Shown: positions 9,602 through 18,629, numbered from the stretch's first letter. The stretch: DNA of 64,000 bases from Prevotella sp. P6B1 (GCF_000702825.1 NZ_JNKF01000010.1:186001-250000), one strand, 5' to 3'. Notes: generated by a model from the letters alone, not told the origin. Made by a program: numbers and translations.

Positions 9602-11050
9602 TTATCCTACAGTTCCTTCTAATGATACTGATAATAGTTTCTGAGCCTCAACGGCAAACTCCATGGGCAGCTTCTGCAGCACCTCCTTGGCGTAACCGTT
9701 AACAATAAGTCCTACGGCCTGCTCAGTGGGAATGCCACGCTGGTTGCAATAGAAGAGCTGATCCTCTGAAATCTTCGAGGTGGTAGCCTCGTGCTCAAAC
9801 ACAGCTGTATCGTTGTGCACATCCATATATGGGAAGGTATGTGCGCCACAATCCGAGCCTAAAAGCAGTGAGTCGCAGCTTGAGTAGTTACGGGCATTAT
9901 CGGCAGTAGATGCTGCACGCACCAGTCCGCGATACGAGTTCTGCGAGTGGCCGGCCGAGATACCCTTCGAGATGATGGTGCTCTTGGTGTTCTTACCGAT
10001 GTGAATCATCTTGGTACCTGTATCAGCCTCCTGATAGTTGTTAGTCACAGCTACCGAATAAAACTCAGCCACCGAGTTGTCACCACGTAGGATACAAGAA
10101 GGATACTTCCATGTGATGGCACTACCTGTCTCAACCTGAGTCCACGACAACTTAGAGTCAACACCACGCAGGTCACCGCGCTTAGTTACCAGATTAAGCA
10201 CACCACCCTTACCGTTCTCATCGCCTGGATACCAGTTCTGAACGGTAGAGTATTTTACTTCAGCACGGTTCATCACGATAATCTCTACGATAGCAGCATG
10301 CAACTGGTTCTCATCACGCATCGGGGCTGTACATCCTTCCAGATACGATACGTAGGCATCGTCGTCGGCAATAATCAATGTACGTTCAAACTGGCCTGTA
10401 TTACGGGCATTGATACGGAAATAAGAGCTGAGCTCCATAGGGCAGCGAACACCCTTGGGGATATACACAAACGAACCATCGCTGAACACAGCCGAGTTGA
10501 GCGCTGCAAAGAAGTTATCCTTGTAAGGCACTACGGTACCCAAGTACTGACGTACCAGATCGCCGTGCTCCTTGATAGCCTCGCCGATAGAGCAGAAGAT
10601 AACCCCCTTCTCGCGCAGTTTCTCTTTGAAAGTGGTCTTTACCGATACACTATCCATGATGGCGTCAACGGCAGTGTTACCACTCAATGCCAAGCGCTCT
10701 TCGAGTGGAATACCCAGCTTATCGAAGGTCTTCTCGAGTTCAGGGTCAATCTTACCATCACCTTCGGGCTTCTTAGCCAGTGGGTCGGCATAGTAGCTAA
10801 TGGCCTGATAGTCAATCTCTGGCACATGTACATGCCCCCACTTAGGTTCCTGCTGCTCTTTCCAGTAGCGGAACGCCTTCAGGCGGAACTCGAGCATCCA
10901 CTCAGGCTCCCCTTTCTTAGCAGAGATGAGCCGAACGATATTCTCGTTCAGCCCTTTCTCGATTATTTCAGTATGTACGTCGGTGGTGAAACCAAACTCG
11001 TATTTCTGTTCAGCTACCTGACGTACAAATTCATTTTTATTCTCTGACAT
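9602..11050 (-). CDS. sufB: Fe-S cluster assembly scaffold subunit SufB
   Basis: A 482-residue SufB, the main scaffold of the Suf machine. Conserved features include [39 protein letters not shown], and the C-terminal beta-helix with [11 protein letters not shown] and FYCNQRGI. Length is the family's usual one. It starts the suf block right after infB (2-base gap), so the Suf genes appear to be transcribed from the rimP-nusA-infB promoter or from a promoter inside infB that I cannot see. Confidence 0.97.
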   Translation of the reverse strand: MSENKNEFVRQVAEQKYEFGFTTDVHTEIIEKGLNENIVRLISAKKGEPEWMLEFRLKAFRYWKEQQEPKWGHVHVPEIDYQAISYYADPLAKKPEGDGKIDPELEKTFDKLGIPLEERLALSGNTAVDAIMDSVSVKTTFKEKLREKGVIFCSIGEAIKEHGDLVRQYLGTVVPYKDNFFAALNSAVFSDGSFVYIPKGVRCPMELSSYFRINARNTGQFERTLIIADDDAYVSYLEGCTAPMRDENQLHAAIVEIIVMNRAEVKYSTVQNWYPGDENGKGGVLNLVTKRGDLRGVDSKLSWTQVETGSAITWKYPSCILRGDNSVAEFYSVAVTNNYQEADTGTKMIHIGKNTKSTIISKGISAGHSQNSYRGLVRAASTADNARNYSSCDSLLLGSDCGAHTFPYMDVHNDTAVFEHEATTSKISEDQLFYCNQRGIPTEQAVGLIVNGYAKEVLQKLPMEFAVEAQKLLSVSLEGTVG

Positions 11051-11052
11051 TA

Positions 11053-13875
11053 TTACAGTTTCTGTTCTACCTCAATCTCTGTGAAGGTTTCGATGATATC
11101 ACCTACCTGGATATCGTTGAAGTTAACCAGCGAGATACCACATTCCAGTCCGGTTGCCACTTCCTTGGCATCGTCCTTATAACGCTTCAGAGCGTCGATA
11201 GGAGCAGTGTGGATCACGATACCATCACGGATAACGCGGGCCTTATCCTTGTTATGTACCTTACCATCGGTAACGAGACCACCGGCAACGGTACCTACCT
11301 TAGAAATCTTGAATACCTGCTTAACCTCGATTTCACCAGAGATAATCTCCTTCTTAACCTTATCAAGCATACCCTGCATGGTGCTCTTCACATCATCGAT
11401 AGCATCGTAGATGATAGAATAGGTATTGATTTCAACACCCTCGCGATCGGCAGCCTTACGGGCATCGGCAGAAGGACGTACCTGGAAACCGATGATGATA
11501 GCCTCTGATGCAGAAGCTAACATGACATCGTTCTCCGAAATCTGACCTACAGCCTTGTTGATCACGTTCACCTGAACCTTCTCGGTAGAGAGCTTGATGA
11601 ACGAATCAGAGAGCGCCTCGATACTACCATCGGTATCACCCTTCACGATGATGTTCAGCTCGTGGAACTCACCCAGAGCGATACGGTGCGACAGCTCATC
11701 AAGACCAAGCTTGGTAGTGGTACGCAAGCTCTGCTCACGCTGCAGCTGGATACGCTTGTTAGCGATTTCGCGGGCCTCCTGCTCACTCTCCATCACATGG
11801 AACGAGTCACCTGCAGTAGGAGCACCGTTCAGACCCAGGATGATAGCGGGCTCGGCGGGACCAGCCTTCTCGATGCGCTGGTTACGCTCATTGAACATAG
11901 CCTTTACCTTACCCCAAGCAGTACCTGCAATCACGACATCGCCTACCTTCAGCGTACCGTTTGATACGAGTACTGTTGAAACGTAGCCACGACCCTTATC
12001 GAGCGAGCTCTCGATGATACTACCAGTAGCCTTACGGTTTGGATTAGCCTTCAAGTCGAGCATCTCGGCCTCGAGCAATACCTTTTCAAGCAGCTCATCA
12101 ACGCCGATACCCTTCTTGGCACTGATTTCCTGACACTGGTACTTACCACCCCACTCCTCTACAAGCAGGTTCATGTTAGCCAGGTCCTCACGAATCTTAT
12201 CGGGGTTAGCACCTGGTTTATCAATCTTGTTGATGGCGAACACCATAGGTACGTTGGCAGCCTGTGCGTGGGCGATAGCCTCCTTGGTGGTAGGCATCAC
12301 AGAGTCGTCAGCTGCAACGATGATGATGGCGATATCAGTCACCTGAGCACCACGGGCACGCATGGCGGTAAACGCCTCGTGACCAGGGGTATCCAGGAAG
12401 GTTATCTGTCGGCCATCCTTCAGCTTCACATTGTAGGCACCGATATGCTGTGTAATACCACCAGCCTCACCGGCAATCACGTTGGTGTTACGAATGTGGT
12501 CGAGCAACGAAGTCTTACCGTGGTCAACGTGTCCCATCACTGTTACGATAGGGGCGCGAGAAATCAGATCGTTCTCATCATCCTCCTCCTCAGTAATAGC
12601 GTTCTGTACCTCAGCTGATACATATTCTGTGGTGAATCCGAACTCCTCGGCTACGATGTTGATGGTCTCAGCATCCAGACGCTGGTTGATTGACACCATG
12701 ATACCGATGCTCATACAGGTACCGATAACCTGGTTTACACCCACGTTCATCATGGTAGCCAGCTCAGATACGGTAACAAATTCGGTGAGCTTCAGGATCT
12801 TGCTCTGTGCTGCCTCTGCTGCCATCTCCTCGTTCATACGCTCTGCTACAGCATCACGCTTCTCACGACGATACTTGGCACCCTTCTTATTCTGGTTCTT
12901 AGAGGTCAGACGGGCCAGCGTTTCCTTTACCTGGCGTGCTACAGCCTCGTCGTCAACCTCCAGAGGCTTCTGAACGGGGCGATTCTTCTTTTTGTTTCTG
13001 CCACCGCCATTATTACCATCCTGATAGTTCTGGTTTCCGCCCTTGTTCTTCTTATTGTTCTGGTTGCCACCCTTGTTGTTATTCTCGTTGGCAGCAGCCT
13101 CGATATCTACACGCTCTTTTCCACCGTGAATACGCTCGCGCTTCTTCTTTTCACCACCGTGCATCTGAGCCTGCTTCTCCTCGCGCTCCTTACGGCGCTC
13201 CTCCTTTGATTTCTTCTTAGGACGAGTACTCTGGTTGAGCGAATCAAGATCGATTTTACCTACCACATTGAAGTTGGGCGCCATTTTCTTCTCACTCTTC
13301 AGTGTGAAGATTGACTTCTCTTCAGCAGCGGGCTTCTGCTCTTCCTTAACCTCTGCCTTTGGCTCGGCTTTCACTTCGACCTTTGGCTCAGGTTTGGGCT
13401 CGGGCTTCGGTTCTGGCTTGGGCTCGGGTTTCACTTCAACCTTCACCTCGGGCTTCACTTCAGACTTCACCTGAGGTTTGGGCTCGGGTTTAGGTTCGGT
13501 TTTGGGCTCCACTGCCACAGGAGCCTGGGTTTTTTCCTCATGAGCCTTGACAGGTTTGCCAATAGTGCTCAGATCTATCTTTCCTAACGGAGTGAAAGTC
13601 TGCTTGGTTTCCTCCTTAGCCTCAGCCGCTACTGGCTCTGGTTTGAGGTCCTGCTTTACTTTCTTCTCCTTTTTGGGGAATATCATACCGGCCTGGGTCT
13701 TCACGTCCTTGTCGCCCTTAAACTCCTTCACCAGCGCATTGTACTGTTCATCGCTGATTTTGGTGTTTACGGTAGCGTCGGCTATGTCGCCCAGATTCTT
13801 CTTCTTCAGATAGTCAATCGCTGTCTGAAGTCCGATATTCAATTCTCCTAATACTTTATTTAATCTAACACCCAT
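11053..13875 (-). CDS. infB: Translation initiation factor IF-2
   Basis: A 940-residue IF-2, the GTPase that brings initiator tRNA to the 30S ribosome. Order of parts: an N-terminal helix-turn module ([12 protein letters not shown]), a long charged low-complexity linker with repeated KPEPKPEVK units (about residues 85-190) and a Gly/Asn-rich stretch (about 265-300), then an IF2N module near 360. The G domain follows with [12 protein letters not shown] near 447, DTPGHEAF near 493 and NKID near 547, then the beta-barrel domains. The variable linker is typical of Bacteroidota IF-2. It follows nusA by 35 bases. Confidence 0.97.
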   Translation of the reverse strand: MGVRLNKVLGELNIGLQTAIDYLKKKNLGDIADATVNTKISDEQYNALVKEFKGDKDVKTQAGMIFPKKEKKVKQDLKPEPVAAEAKEETKQTFTPLGKIDLSTIGKPVKAHEEKTQAPVAVEPKTEPKPEPKPQVKSEVKPEVKVEVKPEPKPEPKPEPKPEPKVEVKAEPKAEVKEEQKPAAEEKSIFTLKSEKKMAPNFNVVGKIDLDSLNQSTRPKKKSKEERRKEREEKQAQMHGGEKKKRERIHGGKERVDIEAAANENNNKGGNQNNKKNKGGNQNYQDGNNGGGRNKKKNRPVQKPLEVDDEAVARQVKETLARLTSKNQNKKGAKYRREKRDAVAERMNEEMAAEAAQSKILKLTEFVTVSELATMMNVGVNQVIGTCMSIGIMVSINQRLDAETINIVAEEFGFTTEYVSAEVQNAITEEEDDENDLISRAPIVTVMGHVDHGKTSLLDHIRNTNVIAGEAGGITQHIGAYNVKLKDGRQITFLDTPGHEAFTAMRARGAQVTDIAIIIVAADDSVMPTTKEAIAHAQAANVPMVFAINKIDKPGANPDKIREDLANMNLLVEEWGGKYQCQEISAKKGIGVDELLEKVLLEAEMLDLKANPNRKATGSIIESSLDKGRGYVSTVLVSNGTLKVGDVVIAGTAWGKVKAMFNERNQRIEKAGPAEPAIILGLNGAPTAGDSFHVMESEQEAREIANKRIQLQREQSLRTTTKLGLDELSHRIALGEFHELNIIVKGDTDGSIEALSDSFIKLSTEKVQVNVINKAVGQISENDVMLASASEAIIIGFQVRPSADARKAADREGVEINTYSIIYDAIDDVKSTMQGMLDKVKKEIISGEIEVKQVFKISKVGTVAGGLVTDGKVHNKDKARVIRDGIVIHTAPIDALKRYKDDAKEVATGLECGISLVNFNDIQVGDIIETFTEIEVEQKL

Positions 13876-13910
13876 CTAATTTACAATTTGACTGTTTTAC
13901 AATTTGACAA

Positions 13911-15170
13911 TTACTCAAACTCCGCGCGGAGTACATCCAGCAGTTGGTCGACGGTCTCTTCCTCCAAGTCGGCCTTTTCAATCAGCATTTCGCGTGGGGC
14001 ATTCAGCACTGCCTTTGCAGTATCCAGTCCGATAGCCTTGATGGCATCGATAACCCACTGGTCAATCTCATCAGAGAACTCATCCAGATAGATATCCTCA
14101 TCAGCCTCACCCTCATTAAGTACACGGAATACATCGATGGTATATTCAGTAAGCATAGATGCCAACTTGATATTCATACCGCCACGACCGATAGCCAGCG
14201 AAACCTCCTCAGGCTGCAGATAAACCTCGGCCTTGTGGTTCTCCTGATCCAGATTGATGCTTGAGATCTTGGCTGGGCTCAGCGCACGCTGGATAAACAG
14301 CTGAGTGTTGGCAGAGTAATTAATGACATCGATATTCTCATTACAGAGCTCGCGAACGATACCATGCACACGGCTACCCTTTACACCTACGCAGGCTCCT
14401 ACTGGATCGATACGGTCATCGTAGCTCTCAACAGCCACCTTGGCACGGTCGCCAGGGATACGGGCTACGCGCTTGATGGTAATCAGACCGTCCTGAATCT
14501 CAGGCACCTCAGCCTCAAGCAGACGCTCCAGGAATGCTGGGCTTGTACGAGAAAGGATGATGCGGGGATTGTTGTTCTCGTTCTGTACTTCCTTCACAAT
14601 GGCACGAATGGTCTCACCCTTGTGATAGTTGTCCGAAGGAATCTGCTCCTGCTTAGGCAAGTGCAGCTCGTTACCCTCATCGTCAACAATCAGCACCTCA
14701 CGCTTCCAGATCTGATATACCTCACCACTCACTACCTGGTGTACCTTATCCTTATACTTCTGGTAAAGTGAATCGTGCTCGAGCTCCAGAATCTTCGAGG
14801 CCAGTGTCTGACGAAGGTTCAGGATAGCACGACGGCCGAACTTCGCAAACTCTACTTCCTCAGAAACCTCCTCGCCTACCTCGTAGTCGGGTTCAATCTT
14901 CTGAGCCTCGCTCAGCTCGATTTCCTTGTTCTCATCTACCACCTCACCATCGGGTACTACCACACGGTTGCGGTGAATCTCAAAGTCGCCCTTATCGGGA
15001 TTTACGATCACGTCAAAATTCTCGTCCGAACCAAAAATCTTGGCGATAACATTACGGAAGCTTTCTTCCAAAACGCTCACCAATGTGGTGCGATCGATGT
15101 TTTTGGTTTCCTTGAATTCCTGGAAGGTCTCAATCATTGAGGGGCCCTTCACTTCTTTTTTGATTGCCAT
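13911..15170 (-). CDS. nusA: Transcription termination/antitermination factor NusA
   Basis: A 419-residue NusA. The N-terminal RNA-polymerase-binding part is followed by an S1 RNA-binding domain (about 130-200) and two KH domains (VGACVGVKGSRVHGIV near 255 and LAIGRGGMNIKLAS near 328, each with the GxxG loop). It ends after a short acidic helical stretch and lacks the two C-terminal acidic repeats of E. coli NusA, as is usual outside gamma-proteobacteria. It acts with RNA polymerase in pausing, termination and antitermination. It is the middle gene of rimP-nusA-infB. Confidence 0.96.
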   Translation of the reverse strand: MAIKKEVKGPSMIETFQEFKETKNIDRTTLVSVLEESFRNVIAKIFGSDENFDVIVNPDKGDFEIHRNRVVVPDGEVVDENKEIELSEAQKIEPDYEVGEEVSEEVEFAKFGRRAILNLRQTLASKILELEHDSLYQKYKDKVHQVVSGEVYQIWKREVLIVDDEGNELHLPKQEQIPSDNYHKGETIRAIVKEVQNENNNPRIILSRTSPAFLERLLEAEVPEIQDGLITIKRVARIPGDRAKVAVESYDDRIDPVGACVGVKGSRVHGIVRELCNENIDVINYSANTQLFIQRALSPAKISSINLDQENHKAEVYLQPEEVSLAIGRGGMNIKLASMLTEYTIDVFRVLNEGEADEDIYLDEFSDEIDQWVIDAIKAIGLDTAKAVLNAPREMLIEKADLEEETVDQLLDVLRAEFE

Positions 15171-15210
15171 TGTCTTATCTTACTATTTTTTTATTATTTT
15201 CTTCATTTAA

Positions 15211-15678
15211 TTATTTGAATGCCAGCAGATATTTGGCATACTTCACCTCATCCATCTGGTAGGTCTTATCCACATCTACCAATACGGGGCGCTTCTTGCC
15301 CTCCTGCTTCTGCTTCTCCTGCATGGTGATGGTGAAGCTTGGCGCATCAACAGCCTTGAGTACACCCTGCACCTTCTTGCCATCGGCCTGCAACACCTCG
15401 AGGGTATCGCCGATGTGGTTAATATACTGCTGGGCTACTTTAAAAGGCTGACCAAGGCCAGCGCTACCAACTTCCAATTCATAATCTCCGAGTTCCTCAC
15501 CCAGGCGCTCCTGAAGGAATCGGCTCAATGCTGCACAATCCTCGATCCACACACCGTCGGCGTGGTCGATCTCGATAACAATACGGTCATCAGCCGCAAA
15601 GTTCACGTCTACCAGGAAGTACTCGTTGCCCTGCAACCACTCTTCCGTTAATGTCTGAATAATCTCTTTATTTATCAT
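15211..15678 (-). CDS. rimP: Ribosome maturation factor RimP
   Basis: A 155-residue RimP, needed for assembly of the 30S subunit. The two-domain layout is visible: an alpha/beta N-terminal part with VDVNFAADDRIVIEID and CAALSRFLQE, the YELEVGSAGLGQPF motif near residue 67, then a small SH3-like C-terminal domain. It is the first gene of the rimP-nusA-infB unit, a gene order kept across most bacteria. Confidence 0.94.
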   Translation of the reverse strand: MINKEIIQTLTEEWLQGNEYFLVDVNFAADDRIVIEIDHADGVWIEDCAALSRFLQERLGEELGDYELEVGSAGLGQPFKVAQQYINHIGDTLEVLQADGKKVQGVLKAVDAPSFTITMQEKQKQEGKKRPVLVDVDKTYQMDEVKYAKYLLAFK

Positions 15679-15700
15679 CTAACAGTTATTAAAATGTGAA

Positions 15701-15726
15701 ATGAGAGACTCTTTCGAGCCTCTCAT
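15701..15726 (-). other. Hairpin in the rimP 5' leader
   Basis: ATGAGAG-A-CTC / GAG-C-CTCTCAT forms a near-perfect stem with a four-base loop between the promoter at 15742-15773 and the rimP start. No T-run follows on the minus strand, so it is more likely a leader structure than a terminator. Confidence 0.45.
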
Positions 15727-15741
15727 TCCGCTGAACGGGTG

Positions 15742-15773
15742 CAAAATTACAAATAATTCTGCAATCTTCCAAA
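15742..15773 (-). promoter_or_regulatory. Promoter of the rimP-nusA-infB(-suf) operon
   Basis: On the minus strand TTTG (15770-15773) and TAATTTTG (15742-15749) are exactly 20 bases apart, the Bacteroidota -33/-7 arrangement, and the -7 box is followed by CACCCG. It lies about 65 bases upstream of rimP. Confidence 0.75.
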
Positions 15774-15788
15774 TTTTTACTTACTTTT

Positions 15789-17558
15789 TTACGCCAAATC
15801 ACTAAAAATCATTGGTTTAGACACATTTTTGGTGATACTGACGGGCGATTTTTTCTGTAATCTTATCAGGCTGGCAGTCTGCTTGGGTTTCTTCGGAGTC
15901 AGCAGTTTTTTATACTCATCCGAAGATTTCAGCAAACGGATGGCCTCCTTCACCTGCTTGTCATAGTTCAACCCAGCCTCGATGGTACCGCGCTGATAGT
16001 AGTAAGCGGCAATGATATCTGCCTCAAGTATCTGGCGCAGTACACGTTCGTGCTTATCCAGATCGGTAGACACATTATGATTCAACTTCTTCTCCAACTC
16101 ATCAAAGGTCGGCTTGGCATCATCATAATACCCCTCAAACTTAGCTGTCTTGACGAGTTCTGCCAATTGCTTCTTGCTTACAGGGTCATAGGTAAAGCCA
16201 CTCTTTACCACCCGGTTCTTGAACTCCTGCCAATCAGCATCGCTGATATGGAAATCGGCTGCAGGCGCTATCTGTGGATGCTTGGCTATATACTCCACCA
16301 CATAGTCGAACATCACCTCGGTGCTGTCCTGGCCGCTGGCTGAGAGATAGAAGGCTATGTTGGGGATTGTGTCACCCTTCAGCTCCACGTCGGGCATGAT
16401 ACCGCCACCATCGCGCACCTCACGGCCCTTACGGGTATAAAACACCTTGGTCAACGAATCGGGTATATGCTCCTGATAGCCCATGCCACGCTTGTAGTTA
16501 TAAGCCTGAATGCAACGTCCGCTGGGGATGTAATATTTCGAGGTAGTGACCTTCATGTTGGTATTGTAAGGCAGATCGATGGGTACCTGAACCAATCCCT
16601 TTCCATACGTACGCGTACCTAATATAATAGCGCGATCCATATCCTGAAGTGCGCCGCTGGTAATCTCGCTGGCCGATGCCGTCTCGCCATTCACCAGCAC
16701 AACCATAGGCATCAATGTATCTACAGGCTCAATGCGGGTCTCATAGGTTTTATTGGCTTGACGGATTTTTCCACGGTTCTCAACCACCTTTACGCCCTTG
16801 GGCAGCCAGATGTTCAGGATATCCACAGCCTCCTGCTCCGATCCGCCGCCATTACCACGCAAATCGAATATCAGCGATGTGGCACCCTGCTTCTTCAAAT
16901 CCACGAAGGCACGGCGCACCTCTTTGGCACAGCCTTCGGTAAACTGGTTCAGCACGATATAACCAACGCCATCCCTCATGCCATAGTAAGGCAACTCGGG
17001 CATTTTGATATTGCGACGCGTAATCTTGAAATTCATTAGCTTACCTGTGCTGGGGCGCATGGCCTTCAGCACGAAAGTAGTACCTGGTTCACCACGCAGA
17101 TGGCTGCTCACGTAGCCTACTTCCTTGGATGTCATCATCGAGTCATCGATGCTCAGTATGACATCACCCTTTCTCAGACCAGCCTCAGCCGCTGGCATAT
17201 TCTCGTAGGGCTCATCGATCACCACGCGGTCCAGTTTCTGATGCTTGCGCACAATGGCACCAATACCAGCATACTTACCAGTCAGCATCTGGCGCAGGTT
17301 CTTGGTTTCATCCTGCGCGTAATACTCTGTATAAGGATCCAGACTACGAAGCATGGCATTAATAGCTGTACCTACCGTCTCCTTTGGATTCAGCGTATCA
17401 ACATACAACAGATCCAGGTTCTTATAGACATGGTTCAGTATATCCAACTGCTTCCCCACCTCAAAATTGTGGTCGTTAGGCTTCTGGGCCATCGTGGCGG
17501 TGGCCGATAGTGCCATCGCACAGAGAGCTATCATTATCTGCTTCTTCATCATCATCAA
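15789..17558 (-). CDS. S41 family C-terminal processing protease, periplasmic
   Basis: A 589-residue protease with a signal peptide (about residues 1-25, four Met codons at the start leave the first residue unsure). A PDZ domain is seen around residues 90-180 (GKYAGIGAIV, AAEAGLRKGDVILSID). The S41 catalytic core follows: DLRGNGGGSEQEAVDI near 232, the serine in VNGETASASEITSGAL near 291, and the lysine in GTRTYGKGLVQ near 318. The C-terminal helical tail of about 170 residues is longer than in plain CtpA. Such enzymes cut exported proteins in the periplasm. It ends just before the rimP promoter and has TAATTTTG at 17580-17587 upstream on its strand. Confidence 0.93.
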   Translation of the reverse strand: MMMMKKQIMIALCAMALSATATMAQKPNDHNFEVGKQLDILNHVYKNLDLLYVDTLNPKETVGTAINAMLRSLDPYTEYYAQDETKNLRQMLTGKYAGIGAIVRKHQKLDRVVIDEPYENMPAAEAGLRKGDVILSIDDSMMTSKEVGYVSSHLRGEPGTTFVLKAMRPSTGKLMNFKITRRNIKMPELPYYGMRDGVGYIVLNQFTEGCAKEVRRAFVDLKKQGATSLIFDLRGNGGGSEQEAVDILNIWLPKGVKVVENRGKIRQANKTYETRIEPVDTLMPMVVLVNGETASASEITSGALQDMDRAIILGTRTYGKGLVQVPIDLPYNTNMKVTTSKYYIPSGRCIQAYNYKRGMGYQEHIPDSLTKVFYTRKGREVRDGGGIMPDVELKGDTIPNIAFYLSASGQDSTEVMFDYVVEYIAKHPQIAPAADFHISDADWQEFKNRVVKSGFTYDPVSKKQLAELVKTAKFEGYYDDAKPTFDELEKKLNHNVSTDLDKHERVLRQILEADIIAAYYYQRGTIEAGLNYDKQVKEAIRLLKSSDEYKKLLTPKKPKQTASLIRLQKKSPVSITKNVSKPMIFSDLA

Positions 17559-17668
17559 TATTTATTGTTTTTATGGCTGCAAAATTAAATGATTCTTGCC
17601 GAAAAACATACATTTTTGTAGGAAAAATGAAAAAAATTAAGGTTTATAGTCATTTTTTTCCAAAAAAG

Positions 17669-17700
17669 TTTGGTAGTTTCAAAAAATCCTCGTACTTTTG
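17669..17700 (+). promoter_or_regulatory. Promoter of the tRNA-Asn gene
   Basis: TTTG (17669-17672) and TACTTTTG (17693-17700) are separated by exactly 20 bases, a textbook Bacteroidota promoter, 22 bases before the mature tRNA. Confidence 0.8.
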
Positions 17701-17722
17701 CACCCGCTTAACAGCAATACCT

Positions 17723-17796
17723 GCTTCAGTAGCTCAGTTGGTTAGAGCACCTGACTGTTAATCAGGGGGTCGTTGGTTCAAGCCCATCCTGAAGCG
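17723..17796 (+). tRNA. tRNA-Asn (GTT), island integration target
   Basis: Acceptor arms GCTTCAG / CTGAAGC pair fully, the anticodon loop carries GTT, and the discriminator is G, as expected for Asn. The T stem has one T.T mismatch. No CCA is encoded. The last 18 bases of the gene are part of the 19-bp repeat found again at 31421-31439, so this is the attachment site of the island, rebuilt as a complete tRNA at the left end. Confidence 0.93.
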
Positions 17797-17797
17797 C
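17779..17797 (+). repeat. attL, 19-bp direct repeat
   Basis: CAAGCCCATCCTGAAGCGC, identical to 31421-31439. It covers the T-loop, T-stem and acceptor end of tRNA-Asn plus one base. Confidence 0.85.
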
Positions 17798-17808
17798 CTT
17801 AGAAAGAG

Positions 17809-17838
17809 TCCTGTAGGTCAACGACTTACGGGATTTTT
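17809..17838 (+). terminator. Island-borne terminator after tRNA-Asn
   Basis: A 10-bp stem (TCCTGTAGGT / ACTTACGGGA, with two G.T pairs) and a 5-base loop, followed by TTTTT. It replaces the native tRNA terminator, which now sits beyond attR at 31442-31472. Confidence 0.7.
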
Positions 17839-17854
17839 CTTTTTTATACATTTC

Positions 17855-17901
17855 AAAATTGTAGCCAATTTGTAGCCAATTCTGTTTTGTTGTAGCCAAT
17901 T
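17855..17901 (+). repeat. Left-end 11-bp tandem repeats, probable integrase arm sites
   Basis: TGTAGCCAATT occurs at 17860-17870, 17871-17881 and 17891-17901. A 25-base stretch including the first two copies (17855-17879) is repeated exactly at 31278-31302 near the other end, in the same orientation. Position near both att cores suggests arm-type binding sites. Confidence 0.65.
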
Positions 17902-17978
17902 CGTGTTTCTCCTTTGCAGAATTAACAATCCAAGATCCTGCAAAGAATAATAATTGCGAACCGTTGTCAAGTTCTAAC

Positions 17979-18029
17979 GTTGACAAGTTGAAAATCATTA
18001 GGGTATTTCAACTGTCAACAACCTTTTTT
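17979..18029 (+). terminator. Orphan hairpin with T-run near the left end
   Basis: GTTGACAAGTTGAAA pairs imperfectly with TTTCAACTGTCAAC (18006-18019) and six T follow. There is no gene just upstream for it to end. A similar hairpin lies at 29729-29779 after rloB. The interval 17797-18107 otherwise holds only a terminator, the 11-bp repeats and a promoter box; I see no gene in it. Confidence 0.5.
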
Positions 18030-18084
18030 GATGATTTCTTGCAAAATAATTCTTGCTACGCAGAAAGGCTGCATAGGGCTATTG

Positions 18085-18092
18085 TACCTTTG
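18085..18092 (+). promoter_or_regulatory. -7 box (TACCTTTG) of the tRNA array
   Basis: TACCTTTG followed by CACCCGAA, 15 bases before the first array tRNA. The 17-base stretch around it (GTACCTTTGCACCCGAA) is repeated exactly at 23053-23069 in the same island. A clear -33 TTTG is missing. Confidence 0.6.
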
Positions 18093-18107
18093 CACCCGAA
18101 ATCCAAC

Positions 18108-18192
18108 GGAAGTATGGGTGAGCGGTCGATACCAGCACATTGCTAACGTGCCGAGCCGCAAGGCTCCGAAGGTTCGAATCCTTCTGCTTCCG
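18108..18192 (+). tRNA. tRNA-Ser (GCT), array gene 1
   Basis: Acceptor GGAAGTA / TGCTTCC, discriminator G, anticodon GCT at 18142-18144, long variable arm with a 5-bp stem (GAGCC / GGCTC), T arm GAAGG / CCTTC with TTCGAAT loop. The anticodon stem has one A.C mismatch next to the loop. Reads AGU/AGC codons. Confidence 0.85.
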
Positions 18193-18200
18193 CACAAATT

Positions 18201-18288
18201 GGAGGTTTGGCAGAGTTGGTCTATTGCACTAGTCTTGAAAACTAGAGGGCGGTCAAACGTCCCAAGGGTTCGAATCCCTTAGCCTCCT
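18201..18288 (+). tRNA. tRNA-Ser (TGA), array gene 2, with unusual U73
   Basis: Acceptor GGAGGTT / AGCCTCC, perfect anticodon stem CTAGT / ACTAG, anticodon TGA at 18236-18238, 18-base variable arm, T arm AAGGG / CCCTT. The discriminator base is T, whereas serine tRNAs normally have G. Anticodon loop ends A36-A37-A38. Reads UCN codons. Confidence 0.85.
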
Positions 18289-18293
18289 CTGAT

Positions 18294-18366
18294 GGAACTT
18301 TGGCAGACTTGGTGTATGCGCAGGACTGAAAATCCTGAGAACGTGGTTCGACTCCACGAGGTTCCA
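18294..18366 (+). tRNA. tRNA-Phe (GAA), array gene 3
   Basis: Acceptor GGAACTT / AGGTTCC, discriminator A, perfect anticodon stem CAGGA / TCCTG, anticodon GAA at 18328-18330, short variable loop, T arm CGTGG / CCACG. The D arm (GGCAGACTTGGTG...) looks more like that of a class II tRNA than of a usual tRNA-Phe. Confidence 0.82.
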
Positions 18367-18377
18367 CAAGAATATAA

Positions 18378-18459
18378 TGAGGTGTTCTCCAGCGGCAACG
18401 AGAGCAGACTGTAAATCTGTCGCCATTCGGCTTCGTGGGTTCGAGTCCCGCCACCTCAA
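18378..18459 (+). tRNA. tRNA-Tyr (GTA), array gene 4
   Basis: Acceptor TGAGGTG / CACCTCA pairs perfectly, discriminator A, anticodon GTA at 18411-18413, 14-base variable arm with a GCC / GGC stem as normal for bacterial Tyr, T arm GTGGG / CCCGC. Confidence 0.86.
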
Positions 18460-18463
18460 CGAT

Positions 18464-18536
18464 GGGAGCATAGTTCAGTTGGTAGAATGTCGGTCTCCAA
18501 AACCGAAGGTCGGAGGTTCGAGCCCTTCTGCTTCTG
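18464..18536 (+). tRNA. tRNA-Trp (CCA), array gene 5
   Basis: Acceptor GGGAGCA / TGCTTCT (two G.T pairs), discriminator G as expected for Trp, perfect anticodon stem TCGGT / ACCGA, anticodon CCA at 18497-18499, T arm GGAGG / CCTTC. Confidence 0.86.
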
Positions 18537-18542
18537 CAAAAT

Positions 18543-18629
18543 CGCGGGATAGAGCAGTGGCCTAACTCACCAGTCTCATAAGCTGGGCCGGTCAAAAGCC
18601 GGACGCAGGTTCGAATCCTGCTCCCGCAA
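18543..18629 (+). tRNA. tRNA with CAT anticodon, initiator-like ends and a long variable arm, array gene 6
   Basis: Acceptor CGCGGGA / TCCCGCA leaves a C1.A72 mismatch, the hallmark of bacterial initiator tRNA, and the discriminator is A. The anticodon loop is CTCATAA with CAT at 18577-18579. The anticodon stem is CCAGT / GCTGG and lacks the three G-C pairs of true initiators. The variable region (18587-18604) is 18 bases long and can form a CCGG / CCGG stem, a class II feature foreign to Met tRNAs. Its charging and use are unknown. Confidence 0.75.

Noticed and set aside
13235..13474. Low-complexity frames opposite infB
   Set aside because: They mirror the KPEPK repeat linker of IF-2 on the other strand.
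17762..17998. Open frame of 78 codons at the left island end
   Set aside because: It overlaps tRNA-Asn, a terminator and the 11-bp repeats; no coding character.
17964..18146. Plus-strand frame whose start resembles the integrase C-terminus (FQLST)
   Set aside because: The likeness comes from the shared hairpin sequence; the frame runs into the first array tRNA.
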